From Undaria pinnatifida (taxonomy: Eukaryota > Sar > Phaeophyceae > Laminariales > Alariaceae), in contig JABAKD010000008.1 in assembly GCA_012845835.1 (NCBI GenBank), forward strand, positions 11,739,060 to 11,803,059: 64,000 nucleotides of DNA, read 5' to 3'. Numbering within the stretch: the stretch's first letter is position 1; each line of letters begins with the position of its first letter. Both the position numbers and the translations under genes were made by a program. This document shows positions 12,023-21,600 of the stretch, in pieces. The notes below the pieces were generated by a model. That model was not told the origin of the DNA. It ran no database searches and worked only from the letters and a program-made list of their open reading frames with translations.

Positions 12023-15000
12023 GTCCATAGAGAAGTTTGGGGGGTACGAGAGAGAGAAGTAAAATAAACGTAGAAGTAAGGGGAAGGCTAGCGGTAAGAG
12101 AAGGTGAATGAGGGAGAACATTTAGGGATTGTAGGGGGGGTTAAAACAAGAGATAGCAATGAAAACGTGTTTGCACAGCCCAATGGACTTCGTGAAGACC
12201 CGGGCCTGCCAGAAAGAAGAAAGAGGCATACCAGCAGTCGGGTGGAGGACGAAGAAGGCGCACGAAACTGCCCTTGTGGCAACGTAGACGAGAGTAGAAC
12301 CCACACATTGGGAGAATGTGAACGGTACAAGCAGGAACGGAATTTGTTAAGAGGAAGAGACGAGGAAAATAGACGGATGTGACATGGAGAGTTGTGGTAC
12401 ATGAAATATTAATACTAGCGAGAAAACGAACGCTATCCTAGCAGACAGATGGTGGCCACAGGCGGCCAAAGAGAGGGGACATACTATAAGCAAAGCGTTT
12501 TTACGTAGCGCACAAACGCTGGAGGTGTCTCTATTAGGAGTAGGAACGGTGCTCCGTCTCGAAAGGGATGCGTGGTCAATGGTCAGATGCCGAAGGCACG
12601 CAATAAAGGAGTACGTTGCCCCCCTCGCCCTACCGTTGCCTTTTGTCTATCAAAAGACGGCACACGTGAACGAGTGATTACGGCAGGATATCGATTAACC
12701 GTCTGCAAGACGTCACATGTCACACGTCAACGGTCATCAAGAAGTCAGACGCTATACGTCATGGAGTGCTAATTGTGGCCGGGATATGATATGGATCAAC
12801 CAAGGAAAAATGTGTGTAATCCGGTGGTGGTGGTGGTGGTGGTGGTGATTGTCGTTTTGCTGTTGACACATTCTACGTACATCGTCTAACCATCGAACAC
12901 ACCCAGCGTCCGGATATCATACTCGTAGACCGGCACACAACACACCATAAAAATGAGGACATAACGTGCTCGATAAAGCATGCGTACGTGCAAAGCATGG
13001 TGGATGCAGCGTCTATAGAGGTGTAGAAAAGGCTGTTCTGCCGCGCTTTGCCGGGCAATGATAGCCCCTGCGGACAGCACCCTCGTAACGCTACCACGAG
13101 CCTTCCCGTGGAAACCCTTCTATACCCCTGGCAGACAATGCAAGGAAACTGATACCAGGTAACCAAGATTACGTACGATACATACGCAGGTCATTATACA
13201 CATCACGACTATGATACTTATCAGTAGGCGATATATCGACAATCAATACGGGGACATGTCAGGGGCCATCCCCGGGTTCAGGCCTGGCATTTCGGGTGAG
13301 CGCGAACGTAGCACACCCCGGACAATAGCCTGTTGAAGAGGCCTTTTGAATGCCAATAGGCTGGGGTATTACATATCGATACCTATCGACACGTTCGAAT
13401 AGCTACGCGAATTTGTCGATCGATACTCAATTGTTTGGACCAATAGGTCCAGAGAAATTGGTACAGTAGGCTATTGTTCTTAAGCCGGGTGTGTGAATCT
13501 GTCTACCGATACCTACTTATTCGACCAATAGGTTCTGATAAATCGGCACAATAGGCTATTGTTCTTACAATAGTTATGTCACATTGTCGATCGATACCTA
13601 TTACTGTGACCAATAGGTACGTGAAAAAGTCGATCGATACCTATTGTTTGACCGATAGGTATGTGAAAGGGTCGATCTGTATCTATTGCTATGAGCAGTA
13701 GGTGCAAAGCCCTGCACAGTTGTCTACCACGTATTGAGTACGCCTGTTGGTCTGTCCACAAGTTGGCGTATCAAATATCGATTAATTTAATATCGATACG
13801 TGTTATTATTATTTTTGCCCTCTGACAATGTAGCGTAGATGCCGTTCCGATGGAAATCGAATATCCTTCCATAAAGCTGTACAGTAGTATCTATCAAGTC
13901 GAACAATCCCTCCATAATGCAGTGGTATCTTCTGCCAACGGTTTCCCCATTTCCTTTCCCAACATATTCTGTAATCTACTGCTTCCTTTCCTTACATATC
14001 GATTGAAATCCTCACAAGTCTATCAATTAATTCAATCGTATTTTAGTACCAGGTATTATCGTAAAGCTGCCGTTTTGAAACAAGAGGCAAGAAGTGGGTC
14101 AATATATATATTATTGCTATCATCCAAGGTGTTTATTCAACAACAGCCTGGGGTATACGGCACGTATAGGTATGTTCTAAGCAGTACGAGGGTATACATT
14201 TACAAGCAGATAATAGCGATGGAAACCCTTGCAATTACATCTCTAAAATGTCAGTAGGTATCGATCGATACTGTGAGAACCTATTGAATTCGGCAATAAG
14301 CATCGATCGATACCCTTGCAAACCTATTACATTGAGCAATAGGTATCGATCGATATCAACGCACAACTATCGCTTTAACCAATAGGTATTGACTGGTGGC
14401 GATAAAAAGGTGTTGATCGAACGATAGCCTGTTGGGAGTCATTTCCAAATTTTGTTGGTGCCCAAGACACCTATCGATATACACCTTCGCAAGCATATTG
14501 GTCGCACAATGGGCTATTTTTTGGCCACTGCCCTTACCCTATTGTTGCTTACCATACCTATCGATAGACCCCGGAGCCGAGCTATTGTGCCCCGCGACAG
14601 GTATCGATCCTCAAAATTGCCGACCTATTGTTGGCCCAATAGCCTATTCGATAAGATATTATCCCGGGTATAAGAAGGAACTCCACGGATCACAAACAGG
14701 TCGCTCTAAAGCACTGCAGGCTTGAGCTTCGCATCGAACACACACAAGTAGTAAACCACCGCCTTGTTGATACCATCCACCTTAAGCTTCGTAGGGCACA
14801 ACACGGACAGACAGCGCCGTTTTCGGGGATTCTCCGCTGGGCTGGAGGGGCGTGCGGCGTGGATGATGAATGGCGAACTAGAGTCGATTGTACCTAGACG
14901 GGCTGTCTTCGAGCGCCTTTGCTCTCCAGCACTGAAACAATAACATAGCGAAAGGACTACGTACCGATACCTATCATCCGAAACAGAAGAATGGTGAAAG

Positions 15001-16069
15001 GTCTGTCAATACGTATCGTCCCAAACAATAGAATTGTGAAAGGTCTATCGATACCTATTTTTCAAATCAAAAGGTTTGGTGAAAGGTATATCGATACCTA
15101 TCGGACAAGCCCATAGGTTCCGCCTCTCAGCGCCAATAAACTATCGCCCAAACAATACCGTCCTGAAAAAGTCTATCGATACCTAATTGTTACCAATATG
15201 TTGAGATAAATTGGTACAATAGGCTATTGGCCAAACAGCAGATCATTGAAGATGTCAATCGATACCCATTGTCGGCCCCAATAGGCTACGAAAAGTACCC
15301 ATCGATACCTATCGCGGGCAACAATAGGTCTCCTGTTGGAATAGGATCCTATCGATTGCCTACTGACCTGTAACCTACCAGGTACCTGGTATTGTCCAGG
15401 GTGTGGTACGTAGTCGTCAATCGCCACTGCCCAAGCAATGGAAACTGATACAGCAGTATTGCACTAGTAGCGGTATGATACCTGGTCACGAACATGTCGG
15501 TTGACGGTCTAGTATCGACCCGTCAAGGCATCATTAGACCTACCATACTATTTTTAGTGTGTGGAGTTCCTTGCGTGACGGCTGTCCGTCAAGGGGCAAC
15601 ACTGCCGTCAACCCACATCCTTGCTTGGTCAGTATGGAATCGGAGATATATTATAAAAATTAAAATACACTCCAGCTGTGAGATCGAAGATTTCGTCGAA
15701 ACTCATCTTTGCAAGCTGTGTGTGATACTCCGATCGCGCGCATTACGAGTTGTGTGTCCTCATTAAGGATATAGGTCGGCGACTCCCCTTACAACTGCAG
15801 TGTAGCTATCAGGGTCAACAGGATGATTTTAGTCAGGCTGTGCGCGGAAACTATAAAACCCGTTTCTGAGGGGGACAAAATCTGACAGCTGTGAAGGGAA
15901 AGGGGGGCCTGGTTTTGATCAAAAGCGAGCGGGTTTGGAGGGGGGCGGGGGGGGGGGGGGGAAGGGGCAATTTGTGCATGTAAGCTATAAATCCTTTCGA
16001 GGGGATAAATCTGACGGTTTTGGCACCAGTATATTATTGGGGGCGGGGGGGGGGGGGGGGGGTTGGGGC

Positions 16070-16100
<31 letters not shown>

Positions 16101-17571
16101 GGGCGGGGGGGGGGGGGTTTGGGCGGGGGGGGGGGTTTTGGGCGGGGGGGGCAGCTCAATATGTGTCTGGAAACTATACATTATTTTGAGGGGATAAATG
16201 TGACAGTTTTGGAATAGAGCAGATTCTGCTTGCCGAGGGCTTGCTCGAAAATAACCGACTCAGGTTCCGCCGGCATTCACAGGCTTCAACGGGTCACTGG
16301 CAGTACTGTAAAAATTACGTGCTGAAGTTCAAGGTCTGATCGGCGATGGTGTCATCGTGCTATGGGGTGATACATGCTCGTGGAAGTAGATCGAAGTCTA
16401 CTCTAGCGCGCAGCTTACGCACGTAATCAGGTTCACGGTGTTGCGTGCTGAACTTGGGACAGCAGACAGAACATCGGTCGCGCTGCTCACGGCCATCTCA
16501 GGACACAAGCTTAAGCTTGGTTCGCTTGGTTCGATCAAACCTTGCTCCATGTACGATTAGGATGTTGAATTATCACATACAGGTACAATTCGACGCGAGT
16601 CGACGAGGGAAGAAAATGCTGAATTCTTCTCGCGATAAAAATGAAGGCATGTAGTGTAGTGGGGAAGGGGAGGAGGGCCTGCTATGTGACCCCGGATCTG
16701 AGTTACTACTGGGAGGGAGGGCGAGAGTAGTGCGAGGATAATAAATGAGACGAAGAAAAAAAAAAAGGAATAATATGATTACACACAATTATGATGACAC
16801 AACAGGCAGTACTTCTGTGCGACGTGTAATTCACATCAAAGCTTTAAGAATGTGTACGACAGCACACCAGCTCGCCCACGCGAGCAAGCTTGCGGCTCTG
16901 CGCACTCCGCTTTCTCTCAGGACAAGACACGTCTGTAGAGGATGGGCGCAGTTATCTTGCCCTGTGTACGGCTACGGTTGAACAGCAGCAGTACCTTTGT
17001 ATGTACGGAGTACCGGTACGTATCATACGATACCAGTCCCAGACGGCTACAAAACATCAGTACTTCTGTGGGACGTGTACCACACTGACATCAAGAGTTA
17101 CCGGTATGATCTACGAGGGAGTTCGAGAGCATGCCCAGCGGGCCTATTTTCTACAAAGCAGTATCATACCACGAGTACGATCGCAGCAACGCGAACAAGA
17201 CAGCTGGAGAGGTCACCGCCAATGCAGCTGCTGCTGCGGTGCGTGTCTAGACTATACAACACGTCTCAGATTGCAGGTCGCTGCGTGTGCTCGACACAAG
17301 CGAACCAACAACGCAAGACACAGCAGTAGCAGTGGAACTAACTACTGCTGCACGACCCATTCAACGACAGCGTAGCATACCTCCTCGCCACCATCGTACT
17401 CACGCTCGCAAAGTATCACTGAATAATGCTGACTGCTGCTACGTGCTGTGCCGTACTCCACCCCCGCAGACCCAATATTGCAACACAAACATAACTCACG
17501 AGTGATTTTTCGAACTCTGGTCCATCCGCAATAGGCTCCAGATGCTGCGCGATCTGCGCGTTCTGCGCCAT
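1959..17571 (-). CDS. Gene A: CID (CTD-interacting) domain plus cyclin fold fusion protein, 8 exons
   Basis: Exons in order: 17571-17500, 10789-10655, 9674-9480, 8648-7791, 7315-7075, 6622-6512, 6284-6171, 5502(or 5517)-1959. All borders are GT-AG and all junction phases agree. Predicted length is about 1,750 residues. Residues about 15-155 match an RPR/CID fold: a first helix with FEKSLHEQVEEVL, the core RRLSLLYATHELF, and the last helices KIIKSVLRPW and LSKEFVESL. Residues about 405-575 match a cyclin fold of the L/K/T kind: GCGLIRRIGG, AVCLACLLAATKAED, YEYKVLLSRGFDLEV, LTCLCAAIQFAL. The rest is low-complexity. CID domains read the phosphorylated RNA polymerase II CTD, and L/K/T cyclins activate the kinases that write it, so a nuclear transcription or splicing role is inferred. 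The frame changes by one base inside exon 4 and inside exon 8, so sequencing slips or small introns are possible. Two adjacent genes would be the main alternative, but one exon carries the end of the CID and the first cyclin helix. Confidence 0.72.
6171..6284 (-). CDS. Gene A exon 7 (cyclin box 2)
   Basis: This exon is 114 nt, 38 residues, phase 0, acceptor GAAACAG, donor GTGAGAAG. It reads VGELAYEVLCSRVYTDSTLC and LEEDPLTCLCAAIQFALM, matching the second cyclin repeat (W/AY-x-x-x-x-S-x-x-T-x-x-C/V-x-x-x-P-x-x-[IL]-A-x-[AG]-x-I). Confidence 0.72.
6512..6622 (-). CDS. Gene A exon 6 (cyclin fold, helix 5 and linker)
   Basis: This exon is 111 nt, 37 residues, phase 0 at both ends, acceptor CTCCACAG, donor GTGCGG. 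It reads VVDYEYKVLLSRGFDLEVVH then PTEHISALLALTGAPFK. This matches the helix that ends box 1 of L/K-type cyclins (E-x-x-V-L-x-x-[LR]-G-F-x-[VL]-x-[VH]-x-H-P). Confidence 0.75.
6783..6900. repeat. (CCAACA)n hexanucleotide tract in gene A intron 5
   Basis: A run of CCAACA units with interruptions lies between exons 5 and 6 of gene A. On the transcribed (minus) strand it reads as TGTTGG units. Confidence 0.85.
7075..7315 (-). CDS. Gene A exon 5 (cyclin box 1)
   Basis: The acceptor is CAGTCAG at 7322-7316 and the donor GTAAGG starts at 7074. The first base completes the split Arg codon from exon 4, giving IGGAMRVMLTAFHLFHHY. It continues FLPPKLPAVCLACLLAATK with AED in the position of the cyclin-family [AS]-[CS]-[LI]-[FLA]-[LI]-A-[ATS]-K-[VIT]-E motif, then MLQQMRQLE. 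This is the helix 2-4 part of a cyclin fold, closest in feel to cyclins L, K and T. The partner kinase cannot be told from sequence. Confidence 0.75.
7560..7790. repeat. (CCCCA)n-like tract after gene A exon 4 donor
   Basis: C-rich DNA built from CCCCA and CCCA units begins immediately downstream (minus sense) of the exon 4 donor. Its minus-strand sense is GGGGT/GGGTG, so the intron transcript is G-rich from its first bases. Confidence 0.75.
7791..8648 (-). CDS. Gene A exon 4 (end of CID, low-complexity linker, first cyclin helix)
   Basis: The acceptor is AACCAG at 8654-8649. The exon opens VLRPWGNCGWLSKEFVESL, which completes the CID, and is followed by a Lys/Thr/Pro repeat (KGTPKGAPKGTPKKT). 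After a 21-base C run on the plus strand (8376-8396) the meaningful frame moves by one base to GKRQRSSSKKASGG, a Gly/Ala-rich stretch, and finally ELQRKALSLTLDGCGLIRR with IGGAM. That last part is the first helix of a cyclin box. The donor GTGGGT follows at 7790. The exon is 858 nt, whereas the phases at its two ends require one base fewer (or two more). That fits a homopolymer length error, but a tiny intron is not excluded. Confidence 0.65.
8906..8993 (-). pseudogene. partial copy 3 of gene A exon 3 with donor site
   Basis: On the minus strand this reads DVAWKGAFKARALWSLHKQ then SEAAQATIVKL and GTGCGTCGGG, clearly related to the second half of exon 3. A GGTTGCAG stands just upstream, but that acceptor gives the wrong phase from exon 3. 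Inclusion would therefore break the frame, and I read it as a relic or a poison exon. Confidence 0.7.
9077..9133 (-). pseudogene. partial copy 2 of gene A exon 3 with donor site
   Basis: On the minus strand this reads VSWTLREQGEAAQANTMKS followed by GTGCGTCG, matching the end of exon 3 and its donor. No good acceptor lies upstream, so it is probably a relic exon fragment. Confidence 0.7.
9480..9674 (-). CDS. Gene A exon 3 (CID core)
   Basis: This exon is 195 nt (65 residues), phase 0 at both ends, with acceptor TTTAG at 9677-9675 and donor GTGCGT from 9479. It holds the CID signature: RRLSLLYATHELFRKASKS, then YAAWKGAVKALVPWTLRKQ, then GEAAQAKIIKS. The pattern basic-L-x-LLY-x-x-x-E-L is what the RPR family shows in its central helices. 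Its 3-prime part plus donor is repeated twice in the next intron (9077-9133 and 8906-8993). Confidence 0.78.
10085..10419 (-). mobile_element. tRNA-derived SINE, family B, head and tail
   Basis: On the minus strand the element starts GTCGCCCCGGTGGTGTAGTG, containing the box A-like TGGTGTAGTGGTTAGC. A box B-like GGGTTCAAGTC follows about 50 nt later, then an A/T-rich spacer and a tail with CTCTCGCGACGAC and GACCCCGGATCTGAGTTA. The T-arm stem does not pair well, so it is a SINE head and not a working tRNA gene. The tail is shared with 16593-16745 (plus) and 45330-45490 (minus). Confidence 0.7.
10655..10789 (-). CDS. Gene A exon 2 (CID, N-terminal helices)
   Basis: This exon is 135 nt (45 residues), phase 0 at both ends. 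Its acceptor is CTCTCCGCAG just before CATGAG, and its donor GTGAGC follows ACTCTG. The product reads HEQVEEVLLSISVKEKPSS, then GKLFEWVSKNPGPEAA and AYAVTL. Two helices with a conserved KPS...L..W spacing are typical of the first half of CID/RPR domains. The SINE head lying downstream (10345-10419) is not part of it. Confidence 0.75.
10984..11064 (+). mobile_element. diverged copy of the TTAA-inserted mini-element
   Basis: It runs from CCCCTTTGAAGCCCC to GGGTTTCCAGTTGAAAAGG, the same order as the intact copies at 30499-30579 and (reverse) 32381-32462. The flanking TTAA sites have decayed. Confidence 0.65.
11395..11640 (+). mobile_element. rearranged LINE 3-prime fragment
   Basis: Blocks found at the 3-prime end of the LINE family appear here in a changed order: CGGTCTCGAAAGGGACGCGT with GGCAAGCAATG, then CACAGACGGCCAAACAAGAA, then AGCGCCCAAATGTTGGAGG. 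Confidence 0.55.
11698..12019 (+). mobile_element. tRNA-derived SINE, family A, full copy
   Basis: The head is GGTCGCCCCGGTGGCGTATC with a box A-like segment, then GTGAGTTCGAGCCCC as box B. It is followed by a body with GCGCGAGAGCGTGAGTTAGC and CCTATGCGCGATAAAAATTG and a run of about 30 A. The other copies are at 19323-19622 and 33941-34256. The poly-A abuts a LINE fragment. Confidence 0.85.
12020..12615 (+). mobile_element. LINE 3-prime end fragment with zinc-knuckle coding remnant
   Basis: One frame (to the stop near 12380) reads LPERRKRHTSSRVEDEEG, then CPCGNVDESRTHTLGECERY and KQERNLL. The C-x-C-G...H-x-x-x-x-C arrangement is typical of the C-terminal knuckle after the reverse transcriptase of non-LTR retrotransposons. 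Downstream, GGAGGTGTCTCTATTAGGAG and CTCGAAAGGGATGCGTGGTC are shared almost exactly with 63900-63970 and 49620-49690. No reverse transcriptase core is present, so this is a truncated copy. Confidence 0.7.
13195..15420. repeat. diverged array of ATCGATACCTATTG-type palindromic motifs
   Basis: Dozens of variants of TCGATCGATACCTATTG and its complement CAATAGGTATCGATCGA recur in both orientations, separated by roughly 30-65 bases. The array is densest in 13200-13800 and 14240-15350. The middle (13850-14257) holds an AT-rich open frame of 135 codons with no recognisable motif. This is the largest repeat field in intron 1 of gene A. Confidence 0.75.
15935..16160. repeat. poly-G tracts
   Basis: Long G runs, some above 15 bases, lie in two clusters with GGGGCGGGGG interruptions. 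Such tracts are prone to length errors, and would form G-quadruplexes on the plus strand. Confidence 0.9.
16593..16745 (+). mobile_element. SINE family B tail fragment
   Basis: It contains TTCTCGCGATAAAAATGAAG and TGACCCCGGATCTGAGTTAC, the same blocks as the reverse copy at 45330-45490 and the full element at 10085-10419. Confidence 0.6.
17500..17571 (-). CDS. Gene A exon 1 (start of CID protein)
   Basis: This exon encodes 24 residues from the first ATG of an otherwise ATG-free open frame to a donor GTGAGT at 17499-17494. It ends GPEFEKSL in phase 0, and joins in phase 0 to exon 2 (HEQVEEVLLS), giving a continuous amphipathic helix as expected for CID helix 1. The intron that follows is 6.7 kb, so the link rests on phase and domain logic rather than proximity. 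No ATG exists upstream in the same frame to 17811, which supports this start. Confidence 0.6.
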
Positions 17572-18384
17572 CGCCTCCGCCCGATTCGCCGCACGTACTA
17601 CGACAGAACACAAGGACAAGAGGGTCCTAGATTTTTCGACCTGCGTACGCGCTCCCCATGCAGTCTTTAGTCCGTGTGTGCGTCTTTCAGTCTGTGCTGC
17701 CGCTGTGCTGCCTGGGTTGTTCGTTGTTCGGGGTTCGTTTGTGGGGTTTCGTCGTGATGTGTAGGCCGTTTTTTTACGCACACAGCCCCTGTTTAGGCCC
17801 CCTAAACACACGGCTTCCGTAAAATGAAACGTCCAAGTTATCCGTTGGCCAATGAAAGCGTTCGTTTTGTTGCCCTTCGAGTTCGTCTAATTGTTCGTAC
17901 ACGAAATGGTTGACAACAGCGATAAAGCGCGAGCGCGAGCAAGAGCGCGGCGTGATGAGCGAGGCATGAGAAGGCACACGGGGATGAGGCGTGCAGCTCG
18001 AGGTGTGCAGTACGCGATTCAGGCCAAAATTTAATTCGTACCTGTTGCCGAGAGGAGTAAAATTGTGATTCGGGCATTTCAGGGCGGCGTATGTGCCCGC
18101 GGCAAGCTGGCGGGTGACACTACAACACACCCGAAGTAATCTACGAGGTATTTTACTTAGTGTGTACGTAAGGGTTCCTGTTGTGTAGATTAGTCTAGCC
18201 TCAAGGTGTTATTTTATTATATCCGGATGCGCTCAATCGTCACAAGACAATCGTCGGCCGCGAACTTTCAACTGTGAAACACGAAACACGCCGACTCATG
18301 CATCACAACGCAGCTGTTTCAAAGCGGAGTGAGTATCGATCACTCAATCGGCCGAACCCAAGATGACGCACCAGCTTTGACTAG
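17572..18384. promoter_or_regulatory. shared head-to-head promoter region of genes A and B
   Basis: The start codons of gene A (minus, 17571) and gene B (plus, 18385 or 18418) are about 0.8 kb apart and face away from each other. A CCAAT-type palindrome TTGGCCAA sits at 17845-17852. No transposon from the families defined here was seen in this interval, unlike the flanking introns. Transcription start sites cannot be placed from sequence. Confidence 0.45.
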
Positions 18385-18610
18385 ATGCGTGAACTTTACG
18401 AACAGCGTACAACAGCGATGTCGTCTATTTCCCCCCCGCTTCCACGCGACACGTCCATGTTGCCGCTGCGCTATTTTCAACGGCAGGAGGAGCTGTTCCG
18501 AGACATGGCAGCTACCCGGTCTGATGGGCCGACAGGCGCCGCTCCGTCGCCGGTTAGAACGCGGTCGACATCCTCACGCAAGGGGCTGGGGAAGACCTCA
18601 CGGAATCCCG
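18385..18610 (+). CDS. Gene B exon 1
   Basis: Two in-frame ATGs, 18385 and 18418, could start the protein. The second gives [20 protein letters not shown], followed by [17 protein letters not shown] and a Ser/Arg/Pro-rich stretch. The exon stops after CGGAATCCCG at the donor GTTAGT (18611), leaving one base of a codon. Confidence 0.55.
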
Positions 18611-21600
18611 GTTAGTATGCTCTTACTATAATACGTGCGGAGCATGTACTACAGCATAACAAGGTGTTTCGTTCGGACGTACGCGCATCACACGTATACA
18701 TCCCAAACGCTAATAGTCTACCAGGTAGACTATACCTTAACACGAAGGGGATCATACGGGCGATGATTAATGTGTTCGTGCTGGGTATACTGTATGAGGG
18801 GGGAGGGGGGAAGTTTGGTTTCGAGATTTGGCTGTGGACAATTAAAAGGCGAAATACGCCGAGGGGGGGGGGTGATAGGTGTGGTTTGGATCATTGTTAA
18901 AAGCCCAAGATCACCCTGAACACGGCAAGGCCGCCTTAAAAACTAGCTGGCCGTCGGATTGTTGGTGGTTCGTCTCTACTAAAAACAGAGCATGTTTGCA
19001 CCTCGAGCTGGCTCTGTGGACGAGGCCACAACACTCGGGTCATGAGGACCGCTGTGCCAACGCTGGCCAAGACATGTTGCCTCTGTCAATCCGTCAGACG
19101 GCTGCCACACCCCCAAACCCCCAAACCTCGACTCCGTCGATCTTTCCTTCGGCGGTGCTCTTTTTTCCTCGTTTTTTTTTTTTTTTTTTTTTTTTTTATC
19201 CTCCTGGGGATTAATCTCTGTTTAAGAAGTAGCAACAGGCAATAGCAGCAGCTTATTGTCGTAGTCAGCATTCAGTAGCAACAGCATACACGTTGCTTAT
19301 GAATCAACACTCGTCAGTATGGCGATCAGCCCCGGTGACGTATCAGGTTATCCTCGAGCCTGGTATACGTCAGCTTCGTGAGCTCGCATCCCCCCGAGTG
19401 CATACTAGAATAAATTCGTTGGGAGTTTTCTTGTGCACAAATTGACTTGCGGAAAGCGCGAGAGCGTGAGTTAGCAACACTCGATGAAAAATCGACGAGC
19501 AGTGGGATTGCTGAACCCTATGCGCGGTAAAAATTGAAGGCAAGAACCGGGGGGGGGGAAGGGACGACACATGTAACCACGTCTTGTCCGAAAGCTGGAA
19601 AGTAGATGTGTGTGAAAAAAATAACAATATAAAAGGTGATGCCGCATCATAGGGTGGATAGACACATTGCGCACTCTACGTAGTTAATGTACTTCCCTGT
19701 AGCAGCAGAACAACCTACGGTTTGTTTTAGTAGTACCAGGCATTACCGTATGCCGTACCAGGTATAGAACAGAAGCGACGTCAATTGCTGACTGATCGCA
19801 GCATGTATTCGAGGAAGATTATTATTTACGGCGTGAATGGGGACATTCCAGAAAAAACAAGGACCACCGTTCCTAGTCCAGAAGGTCGAGGTTTCGAGAG
19901 TATAGCGGTAGTTCTACAGATGTCGCGAGGTATAAACGCCCTCGCTGTGCTCACTCTGCTGCTGTGTCTGATCTTATTTGATCTACCCAATCTGCTCTTC
20001 TCAGAGTACGAGTACTCGAATGGACTTCAGAAGTCCATAGTTCGTTCAAGCTTTTCTGGCCCACATACACATGAATCATCTTTATTTCCAAGCGCCAGCC
20101 AGCTAGATTGACAACTAACAGCGAAAATCTGTGCTACCATCTGCCAAGGGTGTCCTAGCACAACAAGAACCAATAGTATATTTCAGCGTCCCCACCCCCC
20201 CGCCCCGTCTCCCCCTCCCCCTCCCCTCCCCCCTCCTCCCCAGTGCACATTGAACCTCTTCCCCCCATCGCTCCGCCTCGAAAGGGATGCGTGGTCGAGG
20301 GTCAAATGGCTAAGGCAAGCAATAAAAAAGTACGCCCCTCCCTCATTGCACGCCACTGCTGCTACTGCTGCTGCTGCTGCTGTACCGCAATTTATCCCTC
20401 CCGCTATATTTATATTTTTGTTTTATTTCCAGCTTCGACGAGCAACGATGCCCGATCTCCGGAAGGCCCAGGCGCTGAAAGCCGCGGTCGGCACGAAGCG
20501 TTCGAGAGCGGGAACCCCAGGGACGCCTATTCTAGCGTGTCGCATCTAAAAGGGGACCTTGATTCTCTCTCGTTTGCCATCGGGCTGAGGGAAGAAGGGG
20601 GACAAGAAGGGGCTCTCGAGCGGCTGCTGCCCATGCTCAAGATACAGCCTCGCCCAGCCGGAGAGGTGTGTACGATGCATGCTCGCGAGAGTGTAATAAT
20701 ACTTGATTTTGGGTTTACAAAGTAGGTGATTTGGAGATAATGAGATGCCTAACACACATGCGTATATCCCTTTTTGTAGGTCTGTATGCTAGGCGTTCCC
20801 ACCCAGCGTTGTCACTCACCTGTTCTTCATTATATCTTGGTCCCGGGCCTATGCAGGCTTCCTAGGGGCAATAGCATAGAACTGAGTAACCTTTCACACC
20901 TCGGAAGTACAACCGATCCCCGCGTGAGATGATCTAAATATTTCAGAGAAGATCTGTATGATCTAGCTCATGTTACCGCGTGGGGGGCGTACGATCCGCA
21001 CGATCTCATAGATTTTTTCCTACAGTAGGTCCAATCTGTACTCGCTCTATATGCAGATCCTGCGCACCATCTCATGACGGCAGATACAAGATTTAGATTA
21101 TCTAGATTATCTAGATTGTGGCCTGGTCGAGGTGTGCAGCCTGTTCCCATTTGTCAAACGGGGACTAACATCTGCTAACACCTGGCCTAACACCTTAGAA
21201 AAACGGCGTCGGTGTGGCAGGAAAATACGCACGTGATGTACAGAAGTCGGCCGCAAAAAAATATGCGTGAAACGTCAAATAATTTGACTTACCCCAAATG
21301 TCGCCACCGCCGTTGAGCACAGGCCGTTGAGCACGGGTCATTCTTAAATGTCGGCCATATTGTCTCGTATTTAATATAGCGTCCGATCCTGAGCACTGTT
21401 CCTTCCCGGTGAAATTTATTGAGTTATCGTGAGAAAACGGCCCCCAAGCTACGACGACTGTTGTGGAGCGCGCTCTCCGTAGATGATTAGTCTACAGGTT
21501 TGATGTGAAACCATGTCATAGTTGGGGGGGGGGCAGGTGACAGTAGATATCACGGTCACACCAAGGCCGTCATTGATGGCACGACCACATCTCTTAAGAG

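Noticed and set aside
13850-14257. 135-codon AT-rich open frame
   Set aside because: No recognisable motif, no splice context, and it sits inside the ATCGAT repeat field.
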